Below, in pieces: positions 24,468-36,991 of a stretch of DNA of 64,000 nucleotides; the first letter of the stretch is position 1, and each line of letters starts with the position of its first letter. The notes below the pieces were generated by a model. That model did not search any database. It worked only from the letters and a program-made list of their open reading frames with translations, and was not told where the DNA came from. The DNA is from Collybia mongolica (lineage: Eukaryota > Basidiomycota > Agaricomycetes > Agaricales > Clitocybaceae): positions 2,914,001-2,978,000 of the forward strand of contig JAAXNY010000006.1 in the NCBI GenBank assembly GCA_013420905.1, read 5' to 3'. The position numbers and the translations under genes are program-made.

Positions 24468-27242
24468 ATGCATCCAGATCCAGGGAGTCTTGACATGTTG
24501 AACAAAGAGGATCTACGTCAACCCTCTGTTATTGACCACCATGCTACTGTTGAAGAAGATCCTGCAACCACCTATAGCTGTATCAAGGATGTCAAAATTA
24601 CACAGCAGTTCATTGAAGCCCTCAAAAATGCAACACTTTACAATGGTGATCTCTCTGACAAAGCCATTGCAATGCTATTGAACCCACCAGAAGAATCTCT
24701 GGACCTGGACCCCAAGAATGATATTGACCTATTCATGTGCCTCTGTCTGTTCCTTGATGGAATAAATTCAGCAAAATTATATGACCAAACAATTGAAACA
24801 ATTCACACCAGAAATTCTGATAACAAACCTTTCTCATTCTACCAGCTCAAACAACAGATCAAAAAACTTATGGGTATCACCCCAATTATCTGTGACATGT
24901 GTCCGAATTCCTGCCATGCTTATACAGGGCCATTTGCCAACAAGGTCTCATGTCATCGTTGTGGCGAGTCATGCTTCGGGCTAGGGACAGAGAAACCATG
25001 GCAGCAGTTTTACACAATTCCAATAGGACCTGCAATTCAGGCTCTGAAGCGCTCATACAAAACTGCAGTTGAGATGGACTACTTTTGGTCATGGGCAACA
25101 GAACTCCTTGAGGAACAGATACAAAATGGAGTTATTGAACTTGTGGATGTCATTGTCTGTGGGACTGATATCCTCAATGCCATCAATGATAAGGATATTC
25201 TCAAACACGACACAGTGCTAATGTTTTCCTTTGACAGTGCACAGATCTATTGGAACAAGGCCTCTGACTGCTGGATTTCCATTTGGATCATCATCAGCTT
25301 CTCTCTGAATCTCAGGTATAAAAAGCAGTACATTGTTCCTGGAAGCATCATGCCTGGGCCCAACAAAATCAGAATTGTTGATTCCTTCAATTTTGTTGGG
25401 TTTCATCATATCGCAGCCATCAACAAGGAAGGTGGCCTTCCTGTCTGGGATGCCTCACGCTGTAAGAAGGTCATCTCATGGCTTTATATTGTTCTCACAA
25501 CTGCAGATGGGCCAGGGATGGTGTATTTGAATGGACTCGTCAGACACTCTGGAAAAGTCGGATGCCGGCTCTGGTGTGGACTCACAGGTTGTCATAAACC
25601 TGGTGCCCCAATGCACTACCCTGTCCTATCTAAGCCTGACAATTACCATGTTGTGGGATGTGATCATGACAACATTCCACCACATATCATGTGCCCTATT
25701 GACAAGGTTAAATATATGGACAGCCTCCAATGTGTTTGCAATGCACACAATCAGACTGACTATGAATTTTTGCACTGCAAAACGGGTATCTGCAAACCAA
25801 GTATTCTGAGTGGCCTTCCCAATGGAACATACCTTGGTATTCCTACAATGTTTCCCTGAGACATCATGCACCTAGTGCTCAACATTGCGGATCTCATGAT
25901 TGGTCTCTGGTGAGGCAAAATTGAATGCTCAAAGACCTCAGACTCAATTGCATCATGGCCTTGGGCTGTTTTGGTTGGTGATACATGGCAAGTGCATGGG
26001 TTGGATGTTGCCCAGTCTACACCTTATCTTCCAGGCTCCTTTGACCGACCCCCATGCAATCCTGCTGAAAAGATTAACAGTGGATACAAGGCATGGGAAT
26101 TTCTCCTTTATTTATTTGGCCTTGGACCAGGGTTATTCTATGGAGTTCTGCCCAATGAATTTTGGAAATCTTACTGCAAGCTTGTTGCTGGTGTATGTTT
26201 GATTTATCAGAGGTGCATCTGTACAACAGATCAACTACCCTTGGCCCATCAATACCTCATTGAATTTATTGCTGAGTATGAGGCTCTTTACATCCAGCGC
26301 AGAGCAGACAGGCTCCATTATGTTTGCCCAATTGTTCATGTGTTGTCACATGTTGCACCTGAAGCACTCCGTGTTGGACCTGGCATCGTGTCATCACAGT
26401 GGACCATGAAGCAGAATATTTGAAATCTCACAGCAGAAATCAAGCAGGATTCAACTCCCTATGCTAATCTTTCACAGCGAGTGGTAGAAAGAGCAGAAGT
26501 TGTTTGCTTAAAGGCCATGTTTCCCCAACTCAATGAAGAGGCACGTAAACAGGAATCGTTGCCTTATGGAAGTATAGATCTGGGCCATGGCTATGTCTTG
26601 CTCTGTGCAAAGGATTCATGTGCACAAGAGGTCACAGACTCCATATCAGCTGCTCTAACTCTTTTCTTAGAGAACAATGAACATTGTGGTCCAGACAACA
26701 TCCCAAATGATTGGATTCCCACTGTTATTTGATGGTCTTGTCTACTACTACCCCATGGATAGGTTGCTCAATCATTGTGGAAAGAAGGTCTCAAACCACT
26801 CAGAAAGATCAGAACAGCATGCCGGGTAAAGGTGTGCAACAATAACCTCTTTTGTATTATGAATAGTGCATGCTGACCTCAAATGTTCAAACTTTAGCTG
26901 CGTTACAACAATGATATTGAATTTGGTGATGTACGGTACTACTTCCGCTTTGATTTAGCTGGTGGTATTACCCAGACACTGGCCATGGTATCACTCTACA
27001 GCTGCCCTGATGCAGATCTTCTTTCTGAATCGTCTGGTACATTGTGGTCTTGCCAACATCAAGGCAATGCAGCAGTGGTGGTCATTGATGTGAAGTGCAT
27101 TGAGGCTGTAGTTGCAATTGTTCCTCACTTGACATGGATTTTGGGCAATCAGTGGGAAGGGCATGTATTTGTGATTGAAAAACCTGGATTGGATGTCAAT
27201 ATTATGGCAGGTGTAGTAGAAGATATTCCTGAGGAAGATTAA
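24468..27242 (+). pseudogene. Plavaka/Tnp2-family transposase, inactivated by stop codons
   Basis: Would encode the DNA transposase of the surrounding element. Visible blocks in order: a Cys cluster CDMCPNSCHAYTGP ... CHRCGESC (about 24892-24975), the catalytic-core-like FSFDSAQIYWNKASDCWIS, GSIMPGPNKIRIVDSF, TADGPGMVYLNGLVRHSGKV, GCRLWCGLTGCHKPG, then DIMHLVLNIADLMIGLW, YLPGSFDRPPCNPAEKINSG, LFGLGPGLFYGVLPNEFWKS, GPGIVSSQWTM and, after a probable intron (about 26829-26898), a C-terminal LYSCPDADLLSESSGTLWSC and VIEKPGLDV. The frame is broken by TGA at 25857, 25911, 26421 and 26730 and TAG at 26760, with no frameshift seen between them. At the four TGA the aligned family residue is plausibly Arg and at the TAG plausibly Gln, so each fits a single C-to-T change. 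The N-terminus upstream of 24468 may be missing or spliced. Confidence 0.85.
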
Positions 27243-27939
27243 CTAGATATGAATTGAAGCTTGCAGTGGCATGCATTTAGTACTGCTGCTGTCTTGACTT
27301 CCGCGCGACATTTGTTTGTTTGTTCTACCTTTGAAATAAACAACCTGATTGCAGAACACTAACTTCAATATGTCTTCTCCTCCCTTCATGTTGCCCAATT
27401 TTCGAAATTCTACTATGCCTTCAAGTCCTTTAGAATCTGTTGGAAAAAGGCCTGGATATGTTCTCCCCAATATCTGGCCTTCTCAATCTTTGCAGGCTTC
27501 AACCAGGTACTACAATCACGACCAGGAAGCAGATTTGAGAAGCAAAGCACAATTACCTGCAACTATGATGGATTCAGGACACTACAATGTGAGCACTATA
27601 TGCTTCTTCTGCCTATTTTTGAATCATTACAGGCACCAAGCTATTCCAGGACTCCTCAGTTTGCTCCCAACCCAATATATGGGTTATGATAATGGATTTG
27701 ACAATGACAGTCAACAACATCAGTAGCCAGAACCATTATCTGCAAAAACGGCTTGAAACCATGGAGGATAGGCTACTGAATACACAAAATGAGGTTGGAC
27801 AAAAGATTCAGTGCACATATAGTCCCCTCAAATGACCAATCTACCATATCTTTGAACACAGGACATCGACAGACAGCCTCACAACAGCAATTGAAGGGCT
27901 TTCTGCAAGTTCATCTCCTGGTCCATCATCAAGGTCCTC

Positions 27940-28405
27940 CAAGCCACTTCCTCTTCCTTGTCTTGATGCCGCCAATTATGAAGAAATCAAATACTGGACG
28001 AAGAAAAAGTTCACTGCAGCCAAGAAGAGCAAGGAGACATCAATGGGTTTTGCCTCCTCTGAAAGCACAGGAAACACAATGACATGGTACATTGAAACTG
28101 AAGATGGTGAGCCAGTGAGCAGTGATAGGGTCAACGCAATTCATGAACATGCTTGGCACCTCTGGCAGAGTCTCCTGACCAAAAGAATTGCACCGGTTAC
28201 ATGGGCACAAGCAAACCTCGAGGTGCACAACTACTACAAGCACCACATGTGTGAGCAATTCCCCGAACTATCATATGGTGCCAACAACTAGAAGGCGCAT
28301 ATGATCGCGACCAAAAATTACTCCTTGTGGTATGGAAAACATGTAGGTTGCAGTGCTAAAGTCAAGAATGAAACCCCAGCTACTCATCTGCTCAAACAAT
28401 CATGA
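27940..28405 (+). pseudogene. Second frame of the Plavaka-like element (accessory protein of unknown function)
   Basis: An open frame starting upstream of EIKYWTKKKFTAAKK and running through TWYIETEDGEPVSSDRVNAI, HEHAWHLWQSLLTKRIAPVT and HHMCEQFPELSYGANN. A TAG at 28289 interrupts it, but the same frame continues as KAHMIATKNYSLWYGKHVG to a TGA at 28403. The pattern (a 'GEPVS...' block, a helix with W/H, 'APxTWxxAxxEV', 'FPEL' and a Trp-rich end) resembles a repeated protein type that I have seen in many Agaricomycete genomes without known function. The interrupting stop replaces what is probably Trp (TGG to TAG). Its position inside the inverted repeats, same strand as the transposase, suggests it belongs to the transposon. 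Confidence 0.55.
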
Positions 28406-29635
28406 ACACCCTCAATCGTGCCTCTAACACCTGATCGCAAGAAATCAAAAGTTGCAAACCCCACAAGTGACATTGCCTCTGAATGACAAGAACCCAAAAA
28501 AGATGTGATGCCACCCCGTGCATGCCCAAAACCATTACTGGTGAGCTTTTGGAATGACAGTTGTTGCCATTATTGACTGAACTGTTCCCTCAGAAAAAAA
28601 ATCCACTGTGAGTTCCTTCCTTCGCAAAATATGTTGTACTTATTTTGTTACCACTTAGCAATGCTGTATTTTCAAATCCTATTGCTGCTGCAAAACTCAT
28701 TGCACCAGTTTCTGTCACCTCTTCAGTACCTGCTCTGACCCTTAAGGTCTCCAAGAAATCATCAAACATTTTACTTTTGTCACCTGAAGACAGTCTCATG
28801 GATTCAAGCAGCCCCTCCCCACCTGTCCAGGACTCTTTCACTACAATGGCCATAATCACTACTATCCCACCCAAACCTCTGCAAAAAAACACTGTCAATA
28901 ATTTATCAAGTTCTATCAAATCAAAGAAAGTGAAGGCGGGCAATGCTAACAATGCCAAGTAAGTTGCATTTTCTACCATGAAATTGTCTGACACCTTACC
29001 CCATAGGAGTATATGCAAACGTGCATGGATTCAAGGAAATCCCACAGGAACAGAAGATGAATTCTTGAAACACTGGGAGACCCTGTGTGCAACAGGTGGT
29101 AACAAAGTAAGTGTATCCATACATTTTATTTTGTTCGTCAATTTTGAATTCACTATGCAGGATTTTGTTCAACAAGTTAAGACAAAATGAGTGGTCAGTA
29201 GCTTTGTCTTCCACTGTCTGTACACCACCAGAAAGGGCTTCTTCACAGGATTGATGTAGTGACGAGGTACGTAAATTCATGTTCGGTTTCCTGCTAATAC
29301 TGATCATATTCAATTAGATACGAATTTGCTTTTTCTATGGGCTTTAAAATGTTATGTGCTGGTATGGGAGTTACTATGGCAACGTACACCCTTGGTCCAC
29401 TGTATGGACTTGTACTATAATTGCAATGATTTGTATTGAGCAAAAATGAACTAATTCTGAAAAACAATCAAGCAAAAATGAATGAAATGAAAACACTCAA
29501 AACTGCTCAATGCTGCACATAATGGCTAGGTAGAATTCCCAAAAACTGACCTATGTCAAGCGGAACTGAGTTATTTCCAGTGAGTGCAATTTTGCTCAAT
29601 CAGGCTCAATCAGGCTCAACCGGCTTTTCACTGGG

Positions 29636-29642
29636 CATCAGG
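29636..29642. repeat. Target-site duplication, right, of Plavaka-like element
   Basis: CATCAGG, identical to 23834-23840, directly after the right inverted repeat. Confidence 0.75.
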
Positions 29643-32600
29643 GTGGAGCTGTACACTAAGTTGCTCTCCAGGTCATATTACAGGTCTAGACTGAGGATAC
29701 CTGCAGTCCAATGGTATTGTACTGTACCATGTCTGAACCTCCCAATGCCTTAAAGGTTTGCCTTTGCTTGTCGGGGCATGGTCCCCTCCCTTCATGTTGG
29801 TACCCCATTCCACTCCCCCCTGGTATTTTCAGGGCGCCCTGGAAACCCATTACTCCCCCCCAGTGTCGAAGATAAATGTCCAATCTAAATGAACGACCCA
29901 TACCTCAAACCTGCTCCCCCTCTCCTGAGTCCCCCTATTACTTGCCCCCCTGTTCCACACCACTCTCCCAAAGCAATGACTCCCCTCCAAAATGAGGCCG
30001 CCAAATCCCACCATTGGACAATAAACTGGCATTCTCCCCAAGAGGTGTGCTCTGTGCAGGGACAGTAGCTGATCAGGGGCCAGACCCCTTCCTCCTTTTG
30101 TATTTGGGTGTAGTGGTTAAGCAAGTATGAAAAAATCGTTGGAAATGTTGGCGGTGATGCTCCCTAAGGATCTGCACAAAGCAGAGTACAAGAGTTGTGG
30201 TGTCCTCGTGTGGCCTGGTAGTTGATAAGGTGGATGTGAACGGATTAGTGAAGCCCCCAGTACAGGCAATATGAGATGACCCTGCAGATAGTCAGGATCA
30301 GCTCTGATAAGTTAAAAATTTGGATATGGTGTAAAAGGATGGTGGCCCAGGCCAAAAGAATGGCCTGATGAAAGGCAATCTCGATTAGGGATGAGGTGTT
30401 AGGTAGTTTAGGGACAACCTAGTGCAGGAGGGATGAATTCCCATAGTCGGATGGTGGTGGTAAAAGATCAAGAAGCATTGACTACAATGTATATCACCAG
30501 CCAGAATATACATCAAATCTGCAACAACTTTGTTGCCTCCACTGTCTGCTGTAATGCTTAGCAACCTCAATAAGCCACATTCAGAATTTTGAGGAGAATA
30601 TTGTCTTTGGCTCGGATTTTTAATTTTTCAAGTAGTTGTTGAAATAAAGGCCAAAAACAGGTACATTTTTCACAGTTCTCCTGGAAGATGGACAAAAATG
30701 AAAATTCCAAGCCAGAGACCATGTGCACTATTTCAATTTCAATTTATTTTTTCACCAAAACACAATATGCATTTCCTGAGGCCCAGTAAAGAATGTGTGT
30801 ATTAGATAACTTTTTGTGGAATTTCCTTATATTACACCTATTATCTCAAATTCTTAAGAATTGGGTTACATCATCAAACATGAAAAATCACTTGATCCTT
30901 TGCCATTTGTTCAAAGGAACTTGAGAAAGAGCCATTATCTTGATCAAACTCTTGACTCCCTGTCTCTCAGTCTTGTTTCACCAAGGTTTCCTTCAACTTG
31001 CCTGTGACATAATAATAAGATGCATGTGAAATTTGACTTAGCCAAGAATGTTATTTGCTTTCAACCCACCACATTTGCTCCATTTCCCTCCCTCCCCATG
31101 GTCTCCAAGGCAGGCACACCTGCAGCATTACTGTGACAAAAACAATGATATGCCACTAAGGAACAACAAGATGTGTTGACAGGTATGTACTCACACCCCC
31201 CCATCTATTGTTACTGACTTGAGATAGAGGGCCATTACTGGCAGATACAAGTCCTTATGTTTTTTTTGAGTAACTTTTCTTTATATTTTTTGAACCAGCT
31301 TGTTGCAATAGAACTAGCTATCCAGAATCTCTTCAACTTTATATTACTTTTTGTTGTTGATAAGTTTGGTTCTGGAATGCTTGTCAGACCATGTCCTAGA
31401 ATTAGATTGCAGGGTACAGGGAGTAGCTTGACAATGTGGAAGGCCTGATGGATGCACAACATGAAGATGTAATGTGACCACACATTTGAGCTTGCCAAAT
31501 ACTCGTTGCACTTCTATAAGGGGTCATGTTGCCAAGAGGCTCAGGCAGGGAGCAGCATATACAATATGAATGGCCATGCAGGGAAGGGATTAGTATAGAG
31601 CACTAGAGGCTTGACCATGAGTAGAGAACCCAATCCAAGTCTATTGCACTGTGATATGTTAGTCCAGAGTAAACTACTATCTATCAAGGGGTTAAGGCAA
31701 AGCATGTCAGGATGATAGATGTAACAGTAAGGTTATGCAAGCTGTGCAATAGTAATCCTGTTGGCTAGATGTGGACAACAAGTGATGCCCTTACAACTTC
31801 ACCCATATCCATGGTGTATGATATCAGCAACTCTAGATGAATTGCCAATAGAAGTTGGTGTTTATAGATCCTATACAAAAATCCAACAACAAAAGGTAAC
31901 CATATATATCTAGGCACTTCCCTTAAAAACAAGTCAGCTGGTAAAGTAGGGACTCAGACTCTCAGAGATGGACTGTGTGAAAAAATTAACAAACTTGAAC
32001 ATATAGATCCAAATTTGTATATTCCAAATACACAACCAACTCAGTAGCTTCTCTGGGGATCTTATACTGAGCTACAATATATGAGCCACACAGACCACAC
32101 AGACAAATGCAGATGTATGCAGGCTGAGCTCAGACTCTGTTTGGCAGGGAGACCTGCTTAATTGGCAGTCTGCATCTGAGCCAAGTCAAAGCTAAGTCCA
32201 TAATCCACACTATTACTTGGATGCTCAGAAATTCCCTTGGAACAACTCCTCATGGAGTCCATGCAGACTGCCCAGATTGCTTACTTAATTATAGTTACCA
32301 TTGCTTATTTAATGCACAAAAATGCAATATTTTGGAGAGTCAAATACAAGGCCTCAAGGTTATATGTCATGTGTATAACATGGAGATTAACCATTTGGTT
32401 ATATGAGCTTGTCAGTCCAAGGTGCTTGTTTTTATAATGACCCCTGCTGCCTACTCTTGGCCATTACTGGCAATGGCTGAATATTGTTGATGGGTGCCAC
32501 ATCACCTGTCAGCCTTGTTGTCAACCTCCACCACTACATCCCCAGCTGCCCCTCCCATCACCTCCCTGCCATATGATTGTGCACAATACTGCCAAAGACA

Positions 32601-32904
32601 ATGCCAGGTCCCACTGCTATGGATGCCACCACCCTCTCTCATACATACCCCTCTCAGTGAAAATAACAACTGCAAAATCACAACAATAAGAGCTGCAGCA
32701 AGAACTACAGAGGCACCTGCCACATGACCAGTGACTGCCTGTCCATATCTGCTAGTGAGCAGCTAGCATGGTGGACATGGGTGGTGCAGTGGTGTATTCC
32801 ATATGGTAGAACCATCACCTGGTGGGTGGGTATGCACCCCTGGATGTGCTGTCTAGACCAAGTAGTGCCATTCACCCCTGTGTCCAAACCAGATGTGTGT
32901 AAGG

Positions 32905-33185
32905 TGAGTGCATATGTGCCCCACATCTAGTTGCTCAGATATACCTTGTTCTTTTGTATATGCACCTATATGCTGCTGTATACCTTGAGACTACCTTGGT
33001 GTAATTCTATCTACCTTGTGATATATTCTTATTCCTTTTACAAATATTAGTTTACTTCTTACTGATACTTTACCCCTGTACTATTTGCACAGCACTAGTA
33101 GGCTGATATGGACTTCTGGTACACCCACAGTATTTATCCAATGTACCTATTTATAGATTGGACTACCCAATTGTGAAACTTAAAC
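32905..33185 (+). repeat. Dispersed repeat, copy 1 (inverted relative to 51140-51465)
   Basis: From a TAAGG near 32910 through TGCTCAGATATACCTTG, CTATCTACCTTGTGA, TAGTTTACT, TAGTAGGCTGATAT to AATGTACCTAT and CCAATTGTG, this matches the reverse complement of 51140-51465 at moderate identity over about 280 bp. Could be a solo LTR or another element end. A weaker relative may lie at about 31650-31750. Confidence 0.6.
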
Positions 33186-34560
33186 TAATTGTTTAAATTT
33201 TAAGATAATTAATTAATAAAGAATATACCAAATAGTTAAATCACTAAGGAAGTAATATTGATCCAAATGCCTACTTGGGTGGAGTGGGCCAACATACTGT
33301 GTGGCAGGTACTCATTCTTTATTTCTTTTCTTAGGAGAAATAAGTCCATTCCACATTCAGGAAGTTGTAAATGACTAGAAACAATGTAGATGATAGTTTA
33401 TAGAGGTCATGTGACCATGGGAAAATGTTACCAAGTAAACAAGCAATGCCTGTGTACAAAACCCAATGCCATAGCTTGCCTGGTTATGGAGCAAACACAA
33501 AAACCATCAGAACTTTTCCCAGGATCATGGACACTAAATAAGCATTCAGATTGTTGTCATGTATTTGGTATACTTATGTGGTGGAATAGATCATGTGACA
33601 TGTGCCAATAAATAGAGAAATCAATCTTATTTGTATTTCAGGTAAATATAGTAGTAGTTGTTGATTATTCCAATGTTTAGTGTAATTTCCCACAAGGGTC
33701 ATGTTTGGTAAGGGTCATTGTTGTTATAAGATGTTTGTTCACCTCTGATATAACACACAGACCTTCAAAACTAGCTGAATCTGGACATTTCTAATATTTC
33801 ACTCAAAATAGACCATGGGAAAAATGTGCTTAACAAGGAAATTGTAGAGCCATGTTTGTACATTCCAAATATATAAAAACAAAGTTAATAGCTTTACTGG
33901 TTATGGAGAAAAACACAAAATAAAATTTCAAACACAATGCTTACAATGCTTTGAAATATTAGATATGCATAATTTTGATGGCATCATCAAAAACAATATG
34001 TAAGCATTCCAAATACATGCAAATTATGTCACAATACTTTGTATTTATGGAGTAATGCTGTAAAAAGCCACAAGAGAAGAAAAATCCCATTATGGAAATA
34101 TTTTCCCGCAGTGTTGAAATATGAATGAATGAATGAATCAACTTTTTGCCCAAAACCTGGGTTGATAAAGAACTCTTCTTTAGTAAACTAAAGAACTTGT
34201 AATAATAGAAACAAGTTCCCACAGTATTGAAATGTATATCAACCATTCAACATTTAACATTTTATTTCTAGCTTTGCATCCTGGGTTAATCAAGAACTTA
34301 TCAGATATGCTAAAAATAGAAATATCATCATCAAAGATAAAGTTCAAACAAATGTACATATGCCTGTTAAGTGTTTTTTGTTGTATTATCACATACTATA
34401 TTTAACCATACTCATATAGCTAGCTATTGTCAAAGATATTGAGCATTATAGATTCCAGGAGCATCCACATTGACTTGTTTGGCTATGCTTATGGCCAAGT
34501 AATATATAAATGTGATATTAAAATAGATATAACAAGAGATTATAATCAAATTTGGAAAGG

Positions 34561-35400
34561 TACAAACAAATATAAATATACATTTCCTGGTACCCCCTCC
34601 ATAGGTCTAGGAGTAGTAGCAATTTCAACTGTGTCTGTTAGCCTTGTATTTGCTGAGATATGCATTGTCTATATTGTGGGAACTTTATTAATATTGTTTG
34701 TTTGGCCAGATGTTGGCAAAGTGATATACACATCATATTCATTTGTAATATGCAGTCAAGAAGTTGTTGTTAATAATGTGATTTGGGAGGGTACAAACAA
34801 CTACAAATATATATAAATATACACATAATGTAATCCTTTACAATGTCTAGTAGTAGCATGTCCATCAGCTTTGTATTTGCTGAAACATGCATCATCTATA
34901 TTGTGGGAAATTTCTTTAGTATTATTGTTTGTTTGGCCAGATGTGTGATGAAGTGATATACAGACAGTATTCATTTGGAATATGCAGCAAGAAAAATGAT
35001 GTTGATAATGTTTAGAAAAATACAAACAAATACAAACACTTACAAACATATACATGAGGTACTACTTCACCATATCTAACACTAGCAATTTAAATTACAT
35101 CCATAGGCCTTGTTGTTGTTGAGATATGCAATGATTTATAGTGTGGGAACTTTGATGGTATTGTTTGTTTGGCTAGCTGTGTGGCAAACTTGTACACAAA
35201 CTTGATATTCATTTGTAACATGCTTGTAGTGAGAGAGCTGCTTTTGATCATGATGTTTGAAGGTGTACAAACAAATACAAATACATATAAATATCTACAT
35301 TGGGTAGCCCCTCACCATATCTAGTAGTAGCAATTTAAATTGCATCCATAGGTCTTGTCATTGTGGAGATATGCAATGTTTTGTATTGTGGGAAAAGTAA
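34561..35400 (+). repeat. Tandem repeat, about 3.6 copies of a 229-245-bp unit
   Basis: The marker TACAAACAA(A/C)TA recurs at 34561, 34792, 35021 and 35266, giving spacings of 231, 229 and 245 bp. Each unit then contains a TA-rich ATATAAATAT-like run, CTAG(T/G)AGTAGCA, a TTG..TTTGCTGAGATATGCA-like stretch, TATTGTGGGAA and TTGTTTGTTTGGCCAGATG. The copies differ by substitutions and small indels, so the array is old. Confidence 0.8.
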
Positions 35401-35412
35401 GCCTCTTGTAAT

Positions 35413-35474
35413 CATGCTTACATTTGTCAACTACACTGCTAGAGCTAACAGCGTAGTTGACAAACGTAAGCATG
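35413..35474. repeat. Long imperfect hairpin
   Basis: CATGCTTACATTTGTCAACT (from 35413) pairs with AGTTGACAAACGTAAGCATG (ending 35474); pairing extends a few bases further inward, so arms of about 24 bp enclose a loop of about 14 bp. The one clear arm mismatch is a CG in the right arm opposite CA in the left, as expected from loss of a CpG by deamination. Confidence 0.75.
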
Positions 35475-36983
35475 TTTATGCTGTGGAGTTATTAATTAAT
35501 TCTTGAGATATCCCAAGAAAAAGGCCAATTAACTCGAATTTATATTATTAAATGCAGCCCATGTTGGCAGTTGCCTTTTTTGCTCAAAATCCGCATGTCG
35601 GCTAATTTCGATTCCCACAGTTAGGAAAATATTTCCACGACTACAAAGTCTTACTGATGTACTTCAAAATGTTTACTGATCATGTACTAATGAATTCTCG
35701 GAACACTTCAAAATTACTAACCGTGGGAAAAACAACACTGGATCTTGTTGGGTACGCTGAATTTTCCCCACAAACCCAGGATGATGAACGAGTTACTTAT
35801 GTAAACATAAGGACTCATAATCCTCTCCATGCAGCCCACCCAGGGTTTTCTCCTTGCATGCACTGTCAATAAGTGTACACCCACTCACCTTGTGCAGCCC
35901 TTAAACCCCAATTTGTGGCTTCAGGTCCATTCAAAAGCTAAGGCACTATATCCTAGGAATGACAACAATGTGCTGCTAGGGGAAGGCAGAATGAATGGGA
36001 AACATGGAGGTATGCACACACATTGCCTCAGGACATATGCCTTGTCCCTAACTGACTCTTATTCCCCATTTCTAGCACCACTCACAACCTTAAATTCTGG
36101 CACTCCAAAACATCAACTGTTAGAATGCAGGTGTTGACTCCCCATCACATCTAGTAGGCATCTGGGATGACTTGTGCATGGACAAGGCTGCAGGTGTTAG
36201 GGTATATGGCATATGGTGAGGAACCAGAAACATCTTGGAAAGAAAGGTGCATGTGCACCTAATCTCTTTGACTCCAAATGCTGACTCAGGTCTTTTAGTT
36301 TCCCTACAAAATCTTGTTTAGTACAAATGCATATGTATTTGCATCCTTGCAACCACTGACATGCCTTGTTCAATATACATATTCTAAAGTATTCTATGGC
36401 TGTATGCTAACTTTTTGCACTTCCCAGGCCATTGTCTTCTTCACAGTGCACCTGACTGGCATCATAATCACATGCACACATCTTGCAGAACTGAAAAGGT
36501 GGAATCAGTGAGGCACCTAGCAGGGCTGTCACAATCTTTGGGGAGGTGGATGCATTCATGGGTTGGAAGAGGAGGCTGCAAACAGGGGAGGGCTATAGTC
36601 ATATATACATCAGAATGCAATGCAATGCCTGTAAATAGCAAGGAATATAAAATTTGCATATTATCTTATGTTAGTTGTGCATAAAAGCAACAAAATTCCT
36701 GGCAATGTTTCTCTATCTATTAATTTGCTGGTGACACATTTTCTTCAGTTTAGGTATATGAAATGGGAGATAATTCAAAAAAATGTTATCTAATACATGG
36801 ATTGTTGACTGGGCCTGAGATGTCAGAGTTGTGGGTCATGAAAACACTGATTTTGGGTATAACCAAATGAATGTCAACAAAATTCAAAATAACTGGGAAT
36901 TGCCCTCCCCTACTAGTAATGTAGTTAGTGAATTCTATTCTATTCTATGTCTGCCAAACTTCTGGCTAACTGTCTTGTTATTC

Positions 36984-36991
36984 ATAAACTA
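36984..36991. repeat. Target-site duplication, left, of hAT-like MITE
   Basis: ATAAACTA, matching CTAAACTA at 37635-37642 in 7 of 8 positions. Confidence 0.6.

Larger units (their letters stand above)
23841..29635 (+). mobile_element. Plavaka/Tnp2-type (CACTA-like) DNA transposon, 5.8 kb, decayed
   Basis: The ends are imperfect terminal inverted repeats: left CCCAGTGAAAAGCTGGTTGA (23841 on), right read inward from 29635 CCCAGTGAAAAGCCGGTTGA, about 29 of 32 matches over the first 32 bases. Seven-base direct repeats CATCAGG flank both ends. Inside lie a transposase pseudogene (24468-27242) and a second decayed frame (about 27940-28405). Family assignment rests on the transposase motifs, which match what I know of the fungal Plavaka / 'Tnp2 family' proteins; the 7-bp duplication is read from the sequence and I do not know whether it is typical. 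CpG is scarce throughout. Confidence 0.8.
29643..36983. other. CpG-depleted repeat debris without intact genes
   Basis: About 7.3 kb of AT-rich sequence in which CpG is nearly absent over long stretches (for example several hundred bases around 30900-31490) while TG and CA are common. Only short open frames occur, none with a family signature. Recognisable contents are listed separately: a dispersed repeat copy (32905-33185), tandem repeats (34561-35400), a long hairpin (35413-35474) and a CpG-normal patch (about 35430-35810). I read the rest as old, heavily mutated transposon material. Confidence 0.7.

Noticed and set aside
24468..25859. A functional 463-aa host gene with a CDMCPNSC zinc motif
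   Set aside because: It is the N-terminal part of the transposase: the same frame continues with family motifs beyond the stop and lies within matched terminal inverted repeats.
29643..36983. Lineage-specific short genes in the AT-rich island
   Set aside because: Open frames are under about 130 codons, lack CpG like their surroundings, overlap tandem repeats in part, and show no splice-consistent continuation.
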